Positions 1-8,445 of a stretch of DNA of 64,000 nt are shown here, in pieces. The stretch comes from Pannonibacter sp. XCT-53. GTDB taxonomy: Bacteria; Pseudomonadota; Alphaproteobacteria; Rhizobiales; Stappiaceae. The DNA lies in contig NZ_JAABLQ010000001.1 in NCBI RefSeq assembly GCF_009915765.1, forward strand, positions 1,798,001 through 1,862,000. Direction: 5' to 3'. The position numbers and the translations under genes were made by a program. Every line of letters starts with the position of its first letter. Positions within the stretch are counted from its first letter, which is position 1. The notes beneath the pieces are model-generated. The model searched no databases. It was not told the DNA's origin and worked only from the letters and a program-made list of their open reading frames with translations.

Positions 1-3
1 CAT
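1..3 (-). CDS. Start codon of a minus-strand gene leaving the window
   Basis: On the minus strand an ATG sits at 3-1, preceded by GGAGG with a 7-nt spacer. This looks like the start of a gene that continues beyond the left edge. Nothing can be said of its product. It lies downstream of the phn terminator, so it probably has its own promoter in 4-91. Confidence 0.35.
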
Positions 4-91
4 CACCTGTCCTCCGCTGTGTCGTGCCCACTATGCCGAAACGGCACCGGGAGGCCAACGGCATCAGCGTCCTGCCGGACTGAAGCAAAAA

Positions 92-115
92 GGCGCTGCC
101 GGAACCGGCAGCGCC
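92..115 (-). terminator. Rho-independent terminator of the phn operon
   Basis: There is a perfect hairpin with 11-bp arms (GGCGCTGCCGG / CCGGCAGCGCC) and a 2-nt centre. Read on the minus strand it is followed by TTTTT, the classical intrinsic terminator layout. It lies about 310 bp beyond the last phn stop codon because an element separates it from a second copy of the hairpin at 369-390. Confidence 0.8.
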
Positions 116-116
116 C

Positions 117-368
117 AGACTGCTGACAAACTTAGGAGTTTCGTGAGTTTCCCGTCATTCCGGACAAGGTGAGCGTTTCGCGAACCGCAGATCCGGAATC
201 CAGCATGTCTGTGCGAGCGCAAGCGAGCGCAAAACCAGGTCAACTCGATACGACTTGCGACCGACAGGTATGTCGCGCTTCGCGCGGCTGGTGTCTGGAT
301 CCCGGCTCGGCGCTTCGCTGACGCTCAGCTGGGCCGGGATGACGACAGAGGGTTTGTCATCAACCTCA
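117..368. mobile_element. Small inverted-repeat (MITE/REP-like) element in the phn 3' region
   Basis: No gene is visible here. The segment is bounded inside by inverted TGACAAAC (124-131) and GTTTGTCA (353-360), then by GTCATTCCGG / CCGGGATGAC (about 154-163 and 335-344). It is flanked by two copies of one 22-bp palindrome, at 93-114 and 369-390. A REP-type hairpin with ATCCCGGC / GCCGGGAT arms lies at 299-340. The symmetry suggests a non-autonomous element inserted into or next to the terminator. No transposase is present. Confidence 0.45.
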
Positions 369-421
369 GCGCTGCCGGAACCGGCAGCGCCTTCTGGAAC
401 GACGATCCGCAAGTGACAGGG

Positions 422-1765
422 TCAGTTCGCGCCCTCGATCAGCTTGCGGCGCAGCCAGCCGGACATGTTGTCCATGGCGATCACCACGAGGATGATCAGG
501 GCGATGATGTAGGCGGTGTTTTCCCAGTCCTGACGGGTGCGCATGGTCTCCAGCAGCTTCAGGCCGATGCCGCCGGCGCCGAGCGCACCGATGACGGTGG
601 CCGAGCGGGTGTTCGATTCCATGAAGTAGAGCAACTGCGAGATGAACACGGGCAGGATCTGCGGGAACACGCCGAAGCGGTACTTCTGCACCGGCGAGGC
701 TCCGGTGGCCTGGATGCCCTCGGCCTGCTTGCGGTCGGCGTTCTCGATCGCCTCGGAGAACAGCTTGCCGAGCGCGCCGGTGTCCGTGGTGAAGATCGCG
801 AAGATGCCCGAGAGCGGCCCAAGCCCGAAGGCCCGGATGAAGATCAGCGACCAGATCAGCGTGTCGAGGCCGCGCAGGACGTCGAAGATGCGGCGGATGC
901 CGAACCGGGCGGCCGCGACCGGGTTGATGTTGGCGGCGGCGGCAAAGGCCAGCGGCAGGGCCAGGATGCCGGCAACCAGCGTGCCCACCAGCGCCATGAT
1001 GATGGTCTGAAGCAGGGCGTAATAGACCTCGCCGTGCTGCCATTCCTGATTGTTCCAGAACTCCGACAGGATCAGCTGCCAGTTTGCCATCGAGGGATCC
1101 AGGCGGTCTGCGGAGACGGCGAGCGCGCTGATCTCGCTGAAGGTCTTGCCGTTCAGCGGGGATTCGAAGTCGAACCAGAAGTTCTCCCAGCCGATGAAGT
1201 AGCGGTGGATCTCGATCTTGGACTTGGTGATCCAGATGCGGGCAAACAGGCTCGGGCGCATGTCGATCTGGATGTCGCTGGCCCGCATCCACTCCGGCGC
1301 CTGTCCCTCGATCAGCTGCGGCACCAGGCCGGGGCCGAACTTGATGCGGTAGGCCGCCTCCTCGTGCAGCGGGTAATACTCCAGCACATCGCCCTTGATG
1401 TGGACGCGACCGGCCGACCCGAGGTCGATGTCGGTCTCCTCGCCGGTCACGGCGAACCAGGAAGGCTGCTCGTCATAGATGGCGAAGCGGCTGCCTTCGA
1501 GCGAGAACACGAAGTCCGGCTTGTCGAGCTGGCGCACCACATGGATCTTGTGGGCATAGCTGTCGAGGAAGAACAGGTTGACGAGATCGGTGCGGGTGCC
1601 GGCCAGAACGCGCAGCACGTCAAAGGACGCGAGGCTGCCGATCACATAGGCCAGCACCACGAGGGCGACGGCAATCGGCACGAAGCGCTGGCGCAACGGG
1701 CGGTCGATGACGCCGGGATGGCGGGCCGCAAGGGCGTCGATGTCGGAAGACGGGATCTTGGTCAT
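422..1765 (-). CDS. phnE: Phosphonate ABC transporter permease, long form (PhnE)
   Basis: This is the second membrane component of a phosphonate/phosphate-ester importer (447 aa). An N-terminal membrane helix (about residues 28-48) is followed by some 190 residues that look extracytoplasmic. The C-terminal 210 residues are a normal BPD_transp_1 permease domain with several helices and the EAA-like region containing GIQATGASPVQKYRFG. Family members are usually 260-320 aa, so the insertion is the odd part. The ATG at 1765 is chosen because it lies 10 nt after the stop of the upstream permease. A longer frame would overlap that gene. Confidence 0.88.
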   Translation of the reverse strand: MTKIPSSDIDALAARHPGVIDRPLRQRFVPIAVALVVLAYVIGSLASFDVLRVLAGTRTDLVNLFFLDSYAHKIHVVRQLDKPDFVFSLEGSRFAIYDEQPSWFAVTGEETDIDLGSAGRVHIKGDVLEYYPLHEEAAYRIKFGPGLVPQLIEGQAPEWMRASDIQIDMRPSLFARIWITKSKIEIHRYFIGWENFWFDFESPLNGKTFSEISALAVSADRLDPSMANWQLILSEFWNNQEWQHGEVYYALLQTIIMALVGTLVAGILALPLAFAAAANINPVAAARFGIRRIFDVLRGLDTLIWSLIFIRAFGLGPLSGIFAIFTTDTGALGKLFSEAIENADRKQAEGIQATGASPVQKYRFGVFPQILPVFISQLLYFMESNTRSATVIGALGAGGIGLKLLETMRTRQDWENTAYIIALIILVVIAMDNMSGWLRRKLIEGAN

Positions 1766-1775
1766 GGCGCGGGCC

Positions 1776-2648
1776 TCAGATGGTGCCGGTCTTGCCGATG
1801 AGGGCACGGCGCGCCCAGCCGGACAGATAGTCGATGCCGATGACGGCGGCGACGAGCAGGACGATGATGGCGGAGATGTCGGCGGCGTAGTTCCAGTCGA
1901 CGACCTTCTTCAGCTCTGCGCCGAGGCCGCCGGCACCGACGAAGCCGAGGATCGCGGAGGCGCGGACATTGATCTCCAGGCGCAGCAGCCCGTAGGACAG
2001 GAAGTTCGGCAGCACCTGCGGCAGGACACCGAAGCGCATCTGCTGGCCCCAGGTCGCCCCCACCGACTTGAGGCCGTCGACCGGCTTCATGTCGGCGTTC
2101 TCGTTCACTTCCGAAAACAGCTTGGCCAGCGCCCCGATGGTGTGGAAGGCCACGGCGATCACGGCCGCCAGCGGGGTCGGGCCGAGCGACAGCACCAGCA
2201 CCAGCGCGATCACCAGCTCCGGAAAGGCGCGGCAGATGTCCATGATCCGGCGCATGCAGAAGACCAGCACCCTGTTGCGGACCAGGTTGCGGCTGGCAAC
2301 GAAGCTGAGCAGCGCGCCGAGGGCGAAGCCGAGGATCGTCGAGAGGATGGCGATGTTGATGGTCTCGACCAGGAAGGGCATGTAGCCCCAGACGATCGCG
2401 AACCAGCCCCAGCCGGCGGCATAGGTGCCGGTGATGATGTCGGCCGGATAGTCGAAGAAGTTCGACAGGCCGCCCCAGAAGCTGCCGGAATTCGCCTCGT
2501 CGGCCACCATGAACCCGCCGACGATGATGACCGCACAGACGACGATCAGAAGCAGCGTGTAGAGGCTCCGGTTGCGGGACAGACGGGCATAGGCGTCGCC
2601 GATCTCCCGGAGGCGCGGATTTTGCGACAGGGTTGCTTGCGCGGACAA
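1776..2648 (-). CDS. phnE: Phosphonate ABC transporter permease (PhnE)
   Basis: Inner-membrane permease of the PhnCDE importer, with the conserved loop ending VGAGGLGAELKKVV and about six hydrophobic segments. The TTG at 2648 is preferred as start: it has GGAG 8 nt upstream and gives 290 aa, normal for PhnE. A GTG at 2729 would add 27 low-complexity residues. The gene follows phnD after a hairpin and precedes the long PhnE, so the transporter probably uses a heterodimeric channel. Confidence 0.87.
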   Translation of the reverse strand: MSAQATLSQNPRLREIGDAYARLSRNRSLYTLLLIVVCAVIIVGGFMVADEANSGSFWGGLSNFFDYPADIITGTYAAGWGWFAIVWGYMPFLVETINIAILSTILGFALGALLSFVASRNLVRNRVLVFCMRRIMDICRAFPELVIALVLVLSLGPTPLAAVIAVAFHTIGALAKLFSEVNENADMKPVDGLKSVGATWGQQMRFGVLPQVLPNFLSYGLLRLEINVRASAILGFVGAGGLGAELKKVVDWNYAADISAIIVLLVAAVIGIDYLSGWARRALIGKTGTI

Positions 2649-2732
2649 GGCGAGGGCTCCAAGGCTGGGGACGGGCGCGGGGCGGTCGGGGCCCCGTGCG
2701 GGGCCGGCCCGGCGCCGGCATGCAGACACAAG

Positions 2733-2758
2733 AAGGGCGCGAGCATGCCCGCGCCCTT
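2733..2758 (-). terminator. Intercistronic hairpin after phnD
   Basis: Perfect 9-bp arms AAGGGCGCG / CGCGCCCTT enclose an 8-nt loop, 15 nt past the phnD stop. On the minus strand it is followed by CTTGTG, a poor U-tract. It is more likely a partial terminator or a 3'-stabilising structure that raises binding-protein output relative to the permeases. Confidence 0.55.
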
Positions 2759-2772
2759 CCCGTTTTCAGGGA

Positions 2773-3687
2773 TTACTTCTTGATGGTCGCCTTGCGGGCT
2801 TCGATGATGGTGTCATAGAAGGCCGGCTCGACCGGGACGTAGCGGTTGATCTCGCCAGCAGCCACCTTGTAGAGGCAGTCCTTGTCGTCCTGGTGGAACG
2901 ACAGCAGCGAGGCCTTGACCTTGTCCTTCACGTCCTGCGGCAGGGTCGAGCGCATCACGATCGGGCCGTTCGGGATGATCGGCGACTGCCAGACCTGACG
3001 CACGGTCGACATGTCGAGCATGCCCTTGTCGACCATCTTGCGCAGGTTGCCGTTGGAGTAGCCTTCTTCCCACTTGCCAACGCCCGAAGCCCAGGTCACG
3101 CCAGCGTCGACGTCGCCGTTGACGACGGCGAGAACGGACTGCTCATGGCCGCCAGCGAAGGTGGTGGACCCGAAGAACTCGGTGTCCTTGAAGCCTTCCT
3201 TGGCAAGGGCGACGACCGGAACCAGGTAGCCAGAGGTCGAGTTCGGGTCAGCGTAGCCGAGCTTCTTGCCCTTCAGGTCGGCGACCTTCTCGTAGGGGCT
3301 GTCGGCCTTGACCAGCATGACGGAGACATAGCCGGTGGAACCGTCGATCTGCTCGGTCGTCACGACCGGCTCGACGGTGCCCGGGGCGTCGATCTGGATG
3401 CCGGCATAGGCGGAGGCGCCCAGTTCGGCGTAGTCGAGGTTGCCGCCCTTCAGGCCTTCCATGGTGCCGGCGTAGTCAGCAGCCGGGAACAGCTTGACCG
3501 GCACGCCGAGCAGCTTTTCAAAGCGCTTGACGAGGCACTCGTTCGAGCGCAGGCGGTCGGCTTCGTTTTCGCCGCCGAGCAGGCCGATGCGGAATTCCTT
3601 GATCGGCTCGGCCGCGACGGCCTGGGTGGCGGTCAGGGCAACGAGGCTCACCGCGGCAGCGGAAGCGATTTTCGACAGAAAGGTCAT
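2773..3687 (-). CDS. phnD: Phosphonate ABC transporter substrate-binding protein (PhnD)
   Basis: Periplasmic phosphonate-binding protein (304 aa). A Sec signal peptide is clear: basic start, hydrophobic core, cleavage near TQAVAA/EPIK. The body matches the PhnD family, with YAELGASAYAGI and a GYADPNSTSGYLVP stretch that lines the phosphonate site in this family. The ATG at 3687 is chosen over an upstream in-frame start because GGAG lies 8 nt before it and the signal peptide then starts properly. It is transcribed with phnC, 52 nt downstream of it. Confidence 0.93.
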   Translation of the reverse strand: MTFLSKIASAAAVSLVALTATQAVAAEPIKEFRIGLLGGENEADRLRSNECLVKRFEKLLGVPVKLFPAADYAGTMEGLKGGNLDYAELGASAYAGIQIDAPGTVEPVVTTEQIDGSTGYVSVMLVKADSPYEKVADLKGKKLGYADPNSTSGYLVPVVALAKEGFKDTEFFGSTTFAGGHEQSVLAVVNGDVDAGVTWASGVGKWEEGYSNGNLRKMVDKGMLDMSTVRQVWQSPIIPNGPIVMRSTLPQDVKDKVKASLLSFHQDDKDCLYKVAAGEINRYVPVEPAFYDTIIEARKATIKK

Positions 3688-3739
3688 GTCCTGTACTCCG
3701 AGGATGCAGACGATGGATGACAATTGAAGGGCAGCGGGA

Positions 3740-4585
3740 TCACACCGCTGCCGTCGCCACCGGCGTCATCGCACCGGCGGAAGCGGCAATCTCCGGCGCA
3801 GCCACGCGGCCGCCAGCCAGGGAGGTCGAGGTCGAGGCCTCGTCGAAGTTCTCGCCCGCCCCGTAGATCTCGCGGGCAGCGGCCGTGGTCAGCTCGTTCG
3901 GACCGCCGTCGAACACGATGCGGCCATCGCGCATGCCGATGACGCGGTCGCAGTAGTTGCGGGCGGTGTCGAGCGTGTGCAGGTTGCAGATGACGGTGAG
4001 GCCGTCCTCGACATTGATGCGCTTCAGGGCATCCATGACGACCTGGGCGTTCATCGGGTCGAGCGAGGCAATCGGCTCGTCGGCAAGCAGCATGCGCGGC
4101 TGCTGCGTCAGGGCGCGGGCAATCGCCACGCGCTGCTGCTGGCCACCGGACAGGTTTTCCGCACGCTGCAGCGCCGTCTCGGCAATGCCCAGACGGTCAA
4201 GGTTCACGAGGGCCTGAGCCCGCTCCTCACGGGTGAAGAGCTTGAACATGGACGGCAGCGTGCCGTGCATGTTGAGGCGGCCGAGCAGCACGTTGGTGAG
4301 CACATCAAGACGCGGCACCAGGTTGAACTGCTGGAAGATCATGGCGCAGTCGCGCTGCCAGCGGCGCTGCGCCGTACCGGACAGCGCAAGCACGTCGCGG
4401 CCCTCGATGACGATGCGGCCCGAGGTGGCCGGCGTGAGCCGGTTGATCATGCGCAGGAGCGTCGACTTCCCGGCGCCGGAGCGGCCGATGATGCCGACCA
4501 TCTGCGGCTTGTCGATCGAAAAGGTGACGTTGTTGACGGCCGTGCGCGAGCCGAACTGCTTGGTTACGCCTTCAAAGGTGATCAC
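3740..4585 (-). CDS. phnC: Phosphonate ABC transporter ATP-binding protein (PhnC)
   Basis: Cytoplasmic ATPase that drives PhnCDE phosphonate import (281 aa). Walker A GRSGAGKS is at about 34-41, followed by a Q-loop ([10 protein letters not shown]), signature LSGGQQQR and Walker B MLLADEP with the catalytic Glu. The last 40 residues are an Ala-rich extension beyond the usual PhnC end. It is the first gene of the operon. The upstream region carries three PHO-box-like direct repeats. No C-P lyase genes are in the window, so the breakdown enzymes must lie elsewhere. Confidence 0.93.
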   Translation of the reverse strand: MITFEGVTKQFGSRTAVNNVTFSIDKPQMVGIIGRSGAGKSTLLRMINRLTPATSGRIVIEGRDVLALSGTAQRRWQRDCAMIFQQFNLVPRLDVLTNVLLGRLNMHGTLPSMFKLFTREERAQALVNLDRLGIAETALQRAENLSGGQQQRVAIARALTQQPRMLLADEPIASLDPMNAQVVMDALKRINVEDGLTVICNLHTLDTARNYCDRVIGMRDGRIVFDGGPNELTTAAAREIYGAGENFDEASTSTSLAGGRVAAPEIAASAGAMTPVATAAV

Positions 4586-4636
4586 CGGACGCCCCGTTTG
4601 TTGATCTCGTTATGGGGCGACAAGAGCCATGGTTTT

Positions 4637-4759
4637 GTAACAATCGGATGACGAGTTACTGGCCGGTTGAAAATTTGAAATGAAGTTTTGATGACAGTGC
4701 AAGTGCATCCTGCGGAAGGACCTTTTTCCAGGACGTCGAATGTTACAGAATGATTACAG
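4637..4759 (-). promoter_or_regulatory. Three PHO-box-like direct repeats upstream of phnC
   Basis: On the minus strand, facing phnC, CTGTAATCATTCTGTAAC (4759-4742) is two CTGTNAY heptamers with a 4-nt spacer, the layout of a PhoB box. Two weaker matches follow: CTGTCATCAAAACTTCAT (4697-4680) and TCGTCATCCGATTGTTAC (4654-4637). They lie 50-175 nt before the start codon. PhoB control under phosphate limitation is inferred from family knowledge. The boxes are read directly. Confidence 0.6.
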
Positions 4760-5238
4760 TCTGTCGCCGAAAAACATGAGATGATGCCGGCACCTAGCCA
4801 AACGATGTCATGTAACTGACATATTCACGGCAGCTATGGCATCCAGAGGCACTGTCTATGGATGCCGGATGTGAGCCGCCTGACTTTTTTCGCGCAGTGC
4901 AGTTCTCGGGGGCACCCGGCAGCGCGCGGCGGCTGTCCGACGGGGGCCAGATGCGGGCGAAGTGCGTGCCAAAAGGACCAAGGGCGGACGAAGGGCGGGC
5001 GAAAGGCGGGCGAAAGACGGGCGAACGGCGGGCGCGGCCGGCGACGCGGCACCTTGAAACGCCGAGCGCCCCGGATCCTGGCGGACCCGGAGCGCTCGCG
5101 ATGGGGAGGTGATTCCGGGCCACGTGACGCGGCCCCGGTACCGGCTGCAGATGCCGCTCACGCCTTGCGCGGTGGTCAGGCGCTGCCGCGCATCAGCCAG
5201 TCGAGGGCGCGATGTGTCGGCATCCCATGGCCTTGGCC
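4760..5238. other. Gene-free region between phnC and the hydrolase operon end
   Basis: No convincing gene. It holds an inverted repeat ATGTCA-N6-TGACAT at 4805-4822, which on the plus strand also resembles a PHO box, and an 11-bp tandem repeat at 4982-5034. Short open frames here have arginine-rich translations expected from GC-rich repeats. Confidence 0.5.
4982..5034. repeat. 11-bp tandem repeat
   Basis: About 4.8 copies of an 11-bp unit of the form GGGCGGGCGAA, each differing by one or two bases: 4982-4992, 4993-5003, 5004-5014, 5015-5025 and a partial copy to 5034. It is non-coding. Confidence 0.75.
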
Positions 5239-6117
5239 TCAGGCGCTGACCAGCGCCAGCAGGGCGCGACCGACATCCGTCGCCGGGTCGCAGAGATCGA
5301 AGACAATGTCGAAATGGTTGCGGTTCCGGACGAGGAGCTCAGGTCTGCCGAGCGCCTCGGCATAGGCCCGGGTCTGACGGTGAAATCCCGCCGTCTCGTG
5401 TTCGGCGACCGCGATCACCGCCTGCGGGGCCCCGGCCGTGCGGCGCAGCGGGCTGAGGCTCTCGATCTCGGCCGGGGTCAGCTGCATCCAGTCCTGCACA
5501 TGGCTGCCGGCGACGGGGGCAAGCTCGAACAGGCCGCTGAGCGGCAGCGCGCCCTTCAGCACCTGGCCGGGCAGGCCGAACTCCTGCTGCCAGCCCGTCA
5601 TCATCAGCGTGCCGGCAAGATGTCCGCCGGCCGAGCTGCCGGTAACGACGATCCGCCGGCGGTCGATGCCGAGGCTGTCGGCCTCGCGCCAGAGAAAGGC
5701 GAGCGCGGACCGCATCTGCCGGGTGATTTCCGTGAGGCTTGCGCCAGGGGCGAGGGTGTAGTCCGGCGCGGCCGAGGCAATGCCGAGGTCGGCGAGCATG
5801 GGCGCCATGAAGGCCGAGTGGTCCTTGGACAGGGCACGCCAGTAGCCGCCATGGATGAACAGGACCAGCGGGCGCAGCTCCCCTGCCCGCGTGCCGTAGA
5901 GGTCGAGCTTCTCCCCGCTCCTTGCGTCATAGACCAGATCGAGCCGGGCGCCGGCCATTGCCCGCGCCGGGGCGGAGCGCGCCAGGTAGGCGGCGATGAT
6001 CTCGGTGAAGCGCTCCGGCGCGACACAGTTGCGGGCGGTGTAGTCGACGTCCAGCCGGTCGCGCGGCCAGGCCCCTTCGGCAATCAGGGAGGCGGCAGAG
6101 GCAGGCACATCGGACAT
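5239..6117 (-). CDS. Alpha/beta hydrolase, kynurenine-formamidase-like
   Basis: Cytoplasmic alpha/beta hydrolase (292 aa, no signal peptide). It has the HGGYW oxyanion motif at 89-93, nucleophile elbow GSSAGG at 160-165 (Ser162) and a C-terminal catalytic His in NHFDIV. HGG-x-W plus GxSAGG is the signature of eukaryotic-type arylformamidases and related esterases. It is the last gene of the liv/nadX operon, 72 nt after the nadX-like gene. With the nearby dioxygenase it may hydrolyse an N-formyl or ester/amide group of an aminoaromatic compound. The substrate is inferred, and a general carboxylesterase is possible. Confidence 0.75.
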   Translation of the reverse strand: MSDVPASAASLIAEGAWPRDRLDVDYTARNCVAPERFTEIIAAYLARSAPARAMAGARLDLVYDARSGEKLDLYGTRAGELRPLVLFIHGGYWRALSKDHSAFMAPMLADLGIASAAPDYTLAPGASLTEITRQMRSALAFLWREADSLGIDRRRIVVTGSSAGGHLAGTLMMTGWQQEFGLPGQVLKGALPLSGLFELAPVAGSHVQDWMQLTPAEIESLSPLRRTAGAPQAVIAVAEHETAGFHRQTRAYAEALGRPELLVRNRNHFDIVFDLCDPATDVGRALLALVSA

Positions 6118-6189
6118 GAAGAGGGTTCCTTTCAGCCGGAGGGGCGGGCGGAGGGGTGACAGATGAGTGGGCGGACGCGCGTGGCCGGC

Positions 6190-7008
6190 TCACAGCACCA
6201 GATGCCCGGCGCGGTTCTCGATCAGCCGGACCAGCGACAGCGCGGTCATCTCCGACGACTTCGGGTTGGTGGCGAGCGGGCGGTTGGTGAGCTTCAGCTC
6301 CATCTCGCCGAAGTCGCCCTCGGCCAGGATGCGATGGCTGTTGCCGGTGGCCGCAGGATCGGCAACGAGGGCGACCTCGGTGCGATCGAGACCGAGCCCG
6401 GCCAGCGCGGAGATGACGGCCACGTTGGCGTTCTGCGGGTAGGCAGCGGCGGCCTGCCGCGCGGTTCCGGCGAAGAAGACGAAGGCAGACGCAAGCGCGT
6501 CGAGGTCGCAGGCCGTCTCGGCCGGCGTGCCGCGCCAGGCCGCCGGCGGCTTGATGATCTCGTGCCGGACCCGGGCAAGCCCGAGCCGGGAGGCCGCAGA
6601 GAGCGCGTCAATCCCACCGAGCGCGCCGGGCGGGATCAGGATCTGGCCGCCATGCTGGCGGGCAAGGTCGAGAAACGCATCGAGCAGCGGCCCGCTGGCA
6701 AAGGCCGAGGTGGAGGACACGGCGAAATCCATGCCGGCCCGCAACGCGGCCTCGCCCCAGGGCGCGACGCTCTCGCGACCGGCCGCCTCGACCACGAGGC
6801 GGGGCAGAAGCCCGGCCCCGCGCGTCAGGTCGTCGGGCGTCGAGATGTGCCGGCAGCCCTCGGGCAGCCCGTCAAGCTCCGCGGCCGCCTCGCGGGTGGC
6901 CACCGCCACCAGACGCACGGGTGCCCGGCGTGCCGCCAGCAAGGCGCCGACCCGGCGGGCAATCGCCCCCCAGCCGACCAGCGCGACGGTGAGGTCAGAG
7001 CCCGACAT
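6190..7008 (-). CDS. Aspartate dehydrogenase-like protein (NadX/DUF108 family)
   Basis: NAD(P)-dependent dehydrogenase of the aspartate dehydrogenase family (272 aa). The N-terminal Rossmann fold starts VALVGWGAIARRVG. The catalytic-domain stretches IPPGALGGIDAL and AAAYPQNANVAVISALAG follow, then the family His region (ATGNSHRI) and a TNPKSSEMTALS tail. Family enzymes convert L-aspartate to iminoaspartate. Here the gene overlaps livF by 14 nt inside an uptake operon next to aromatic-amine genes. Amine oxidation or imine reduction in that pathway is as likely as NAD synthesis. The ATG at 7008 is used. Confidence 0.72.
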   Translation of the reverse strand: MSGSDLTVALVGWGAIARRVGALLAARRAPVRLVAVATREAAAELDGLPEGCRHISTPDDLTRGAGLLPRLVVEAAGRESVAPWGEAALRAGMDFAVSSTSAFASGPLLDAFLDLARQHGGQILIPPGALGGIDALSAASRLGLARVRHEIIKPPAAWRGTPAETACDLDALASAFVFFAGTARQAAAAYPQNANVAVISALAGLGLDRTEVALVADPAATGNSHRILAEGDFGEMELKLTNRPLATNPKSSEMTALSLVRLIENRAGHLVL

Positions 7009-7696
7009 AGGTCTGCACCCGCTCCGCGTCCCGCTCCATGTCGGCCCCGGTTCCACTCCACACGGTCTTGCCCTTCTCCACGATGTAGTGCCGGTCGGCG
7101 AGCCGCTTGAGAACGGAAAGGTTCTTGTCGATCAGGAGGATCGACTGGCCCTGCTGCTTGAGATGCTCGATGCAGTGCCAGATCTCCGTGCGGATCACCG
7201 GCGCAAGGCCTTCGGTCGCCTCGTCGAGGATGAGGAGGCGCGGATTGGTCATCAGCGCGCGACCGACCGCCAGCATCTGCTGCTCGCCGCCCGACAGGGT
7301 GCCGGCCACCTGCTCGGCGCGTTCCTTGAGGCGCGGAAACAGGGTGTAGACCCGCTCCAGCGTCCAGGGATCCGGGCGCTTGAGGCGGTTGGCGGCCGTG
7401 GCAATGAGGTTCTCGCGCACCTTGAGGGTCGGGAAGATCTGCCGCCCCTCCGGCACGAGCCCCGCCCCGAGGCGGGCGATCCGCTCGGGGGCAAGGCCGG
7501 CCGTGGCCACGCCCTCGAACTGGATGGCCCCGCCCCGCGGGGCCAGCAGCCCCATGATGCAGCGCACGGTCGTGGTCTTGCCCATGCCGTTGCGGCCCAT
7601 GAGGGTCACGACCTCGCCGTCGCGGATCTCGAGATTGACGTCGAACAGCACCTGGCTCTTGCCATAGGCCGCCTGAAGGTTGGAGACGCTCAGCAC
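6995..7696 (-). CDS. livF: Branched-chain-type ABC transporter ATPase LivF
   Basis: One of two ATPases of a LivJHMGF importer (233 aa). Walker A is GRNGMGKTT, signature LSGGEQQML, Walker B LLILDEATEGLAP. The EGLAP after Walker B is typical of LivF. It overlaps livG by 7 nt. In this neighbourhood the likely cargo is an aromatic amino acid derivative such as anthranilate rather than leucine; that is an inference from context. Confidence 0.9.
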   Translation of the reverse strand: MLSVSNLQAAYGKSQVLFDVNLEIRDGEVVTLMGRNGMGKTTTVRCIMGLLAPRGGAIQFEGVATAGLAPERIARLGAGLVPEGRQIFPTLKVRENLIATAANRLKRPDPWTLERVYTLFPRLKERAEQVAGTLSGGEQQMLAVGRALMTNPRLLILDEATEGLAPVIRTEIWHCIEHLKQQGQSILLIDKNLSVLKRLADRHYIVEKGKTVWSGTGADMERDAERVQTYVGL

Positions 7697-8445
7697 AGTT
7701 CGTCCTCCGCTCCGAGATAGGCCTCGCGCACGGCCGGATTGTTGCGGATCTCGTCGACGGTGCCGCTTGCGATGACACGGCCGTAGACGAGCACGGAGAT
7801 GCGGTCGGCGAGCGCGAACACGGCCTCCATGTCATGCTCGACCAGCAGCATGGCGGCGGTCTTGCGGGTCTCGCGCAGCATGCCGATCATGGCCTGGCTC
7901 TCGACATGGCCGAGGCCGGCCATCGGCTCGTCGAGGAGAAGGAGGCGCGGCTTCATGGCAAGCGCCACAAGCAGTTCCAGCTGTTTCTTCTCGCCGTGGG
8001 AGAGGTCGGCCACCCGGATGCCGGCGCGGGTCGACAGGCCGCTGTCGGCGATCCGCTGCTCGGCCTCCTGCCAGATCGTCCGGCGGCGGCTGACCAGGTC
8101 CAGGATGCGGAAGTTGTGACCTTCGCGCACCTGGATGGCCATGCCGACATTCTCCAGCACCGTCATCTCGTCGAGCAGGCTGGTGATCTGGAAGGTGCGG
8201 CCCAGGCCGAGGGCAACCCGGTCCGGCACCTTCAGGCCGGTGATCTCCTTGCCGGCCAGATGGATCGTGCCGGCGTCGGAGACAAGCTCGCCGCAGAGCT
8301 GGTTGATCAGGGTCGACTTGCCGGCCCCGTTCGGTCCGATCAGGGCGTGGATCTCGCCCTCGCGCACCTCGAGGCTGACGTGATCGGTGGCGATGAGGCC
8401 GCCGAAGGTCTTCACCAGCCCCTCGATGGACAGGATGACGCTCAT
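7690..8445 (-). CDS. livG: Branched-chain-type ABC transporter ATPase LivG
   Basis: Second ATPase of the importer (251 aa). Walker A is GPNGAGKST and Walker B LLLLDEPMAGLGHVES. The signature reads LSHGEKKQLEL, the degenerate form usual in LivG. The start at 8445 overlaps the livM stop by 4 nt, indicating translational coupling. A far longer open frame in the same phase extends through livM but has no gene-like start. Confidence 0.9.
   Translation of the reverse strand: MSVILSIEGLVKTFGGLIATDHVSLEVREGEIHALIGPNGAGKSTLINQLCGELVSDAGTIHLAGKEITGLKVPDRVALGLGRTFQITSLLDEMTVLENVGMAIQVREGHNFRILDLVSRRRTIWQEAEQRIADSGLSTRAGIRVADLSHGEKKQLELLVALAMKPRLLLLDEPMAGLGHVESQAMIGMLRETRKTAAMLLVEHDMEAVFALADRISVLVYGRVIASGTVDEIRNNPAVREAYLGAEDELC

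Noticed and set aside
117..368. Insertion sequence remnant with transposase
   Set aside because: The segment is only about 250 bp and no frame in it resembles a transposase; only inverted repeats support mobility.
4858..5365. Two overlapping plus-strand frames in the phnC upstream gap
   Set aside because: Their translations come mostly from the 11-bp tandem repeat and a GC-rich stretch, with no ribosome-binding site or known motif.
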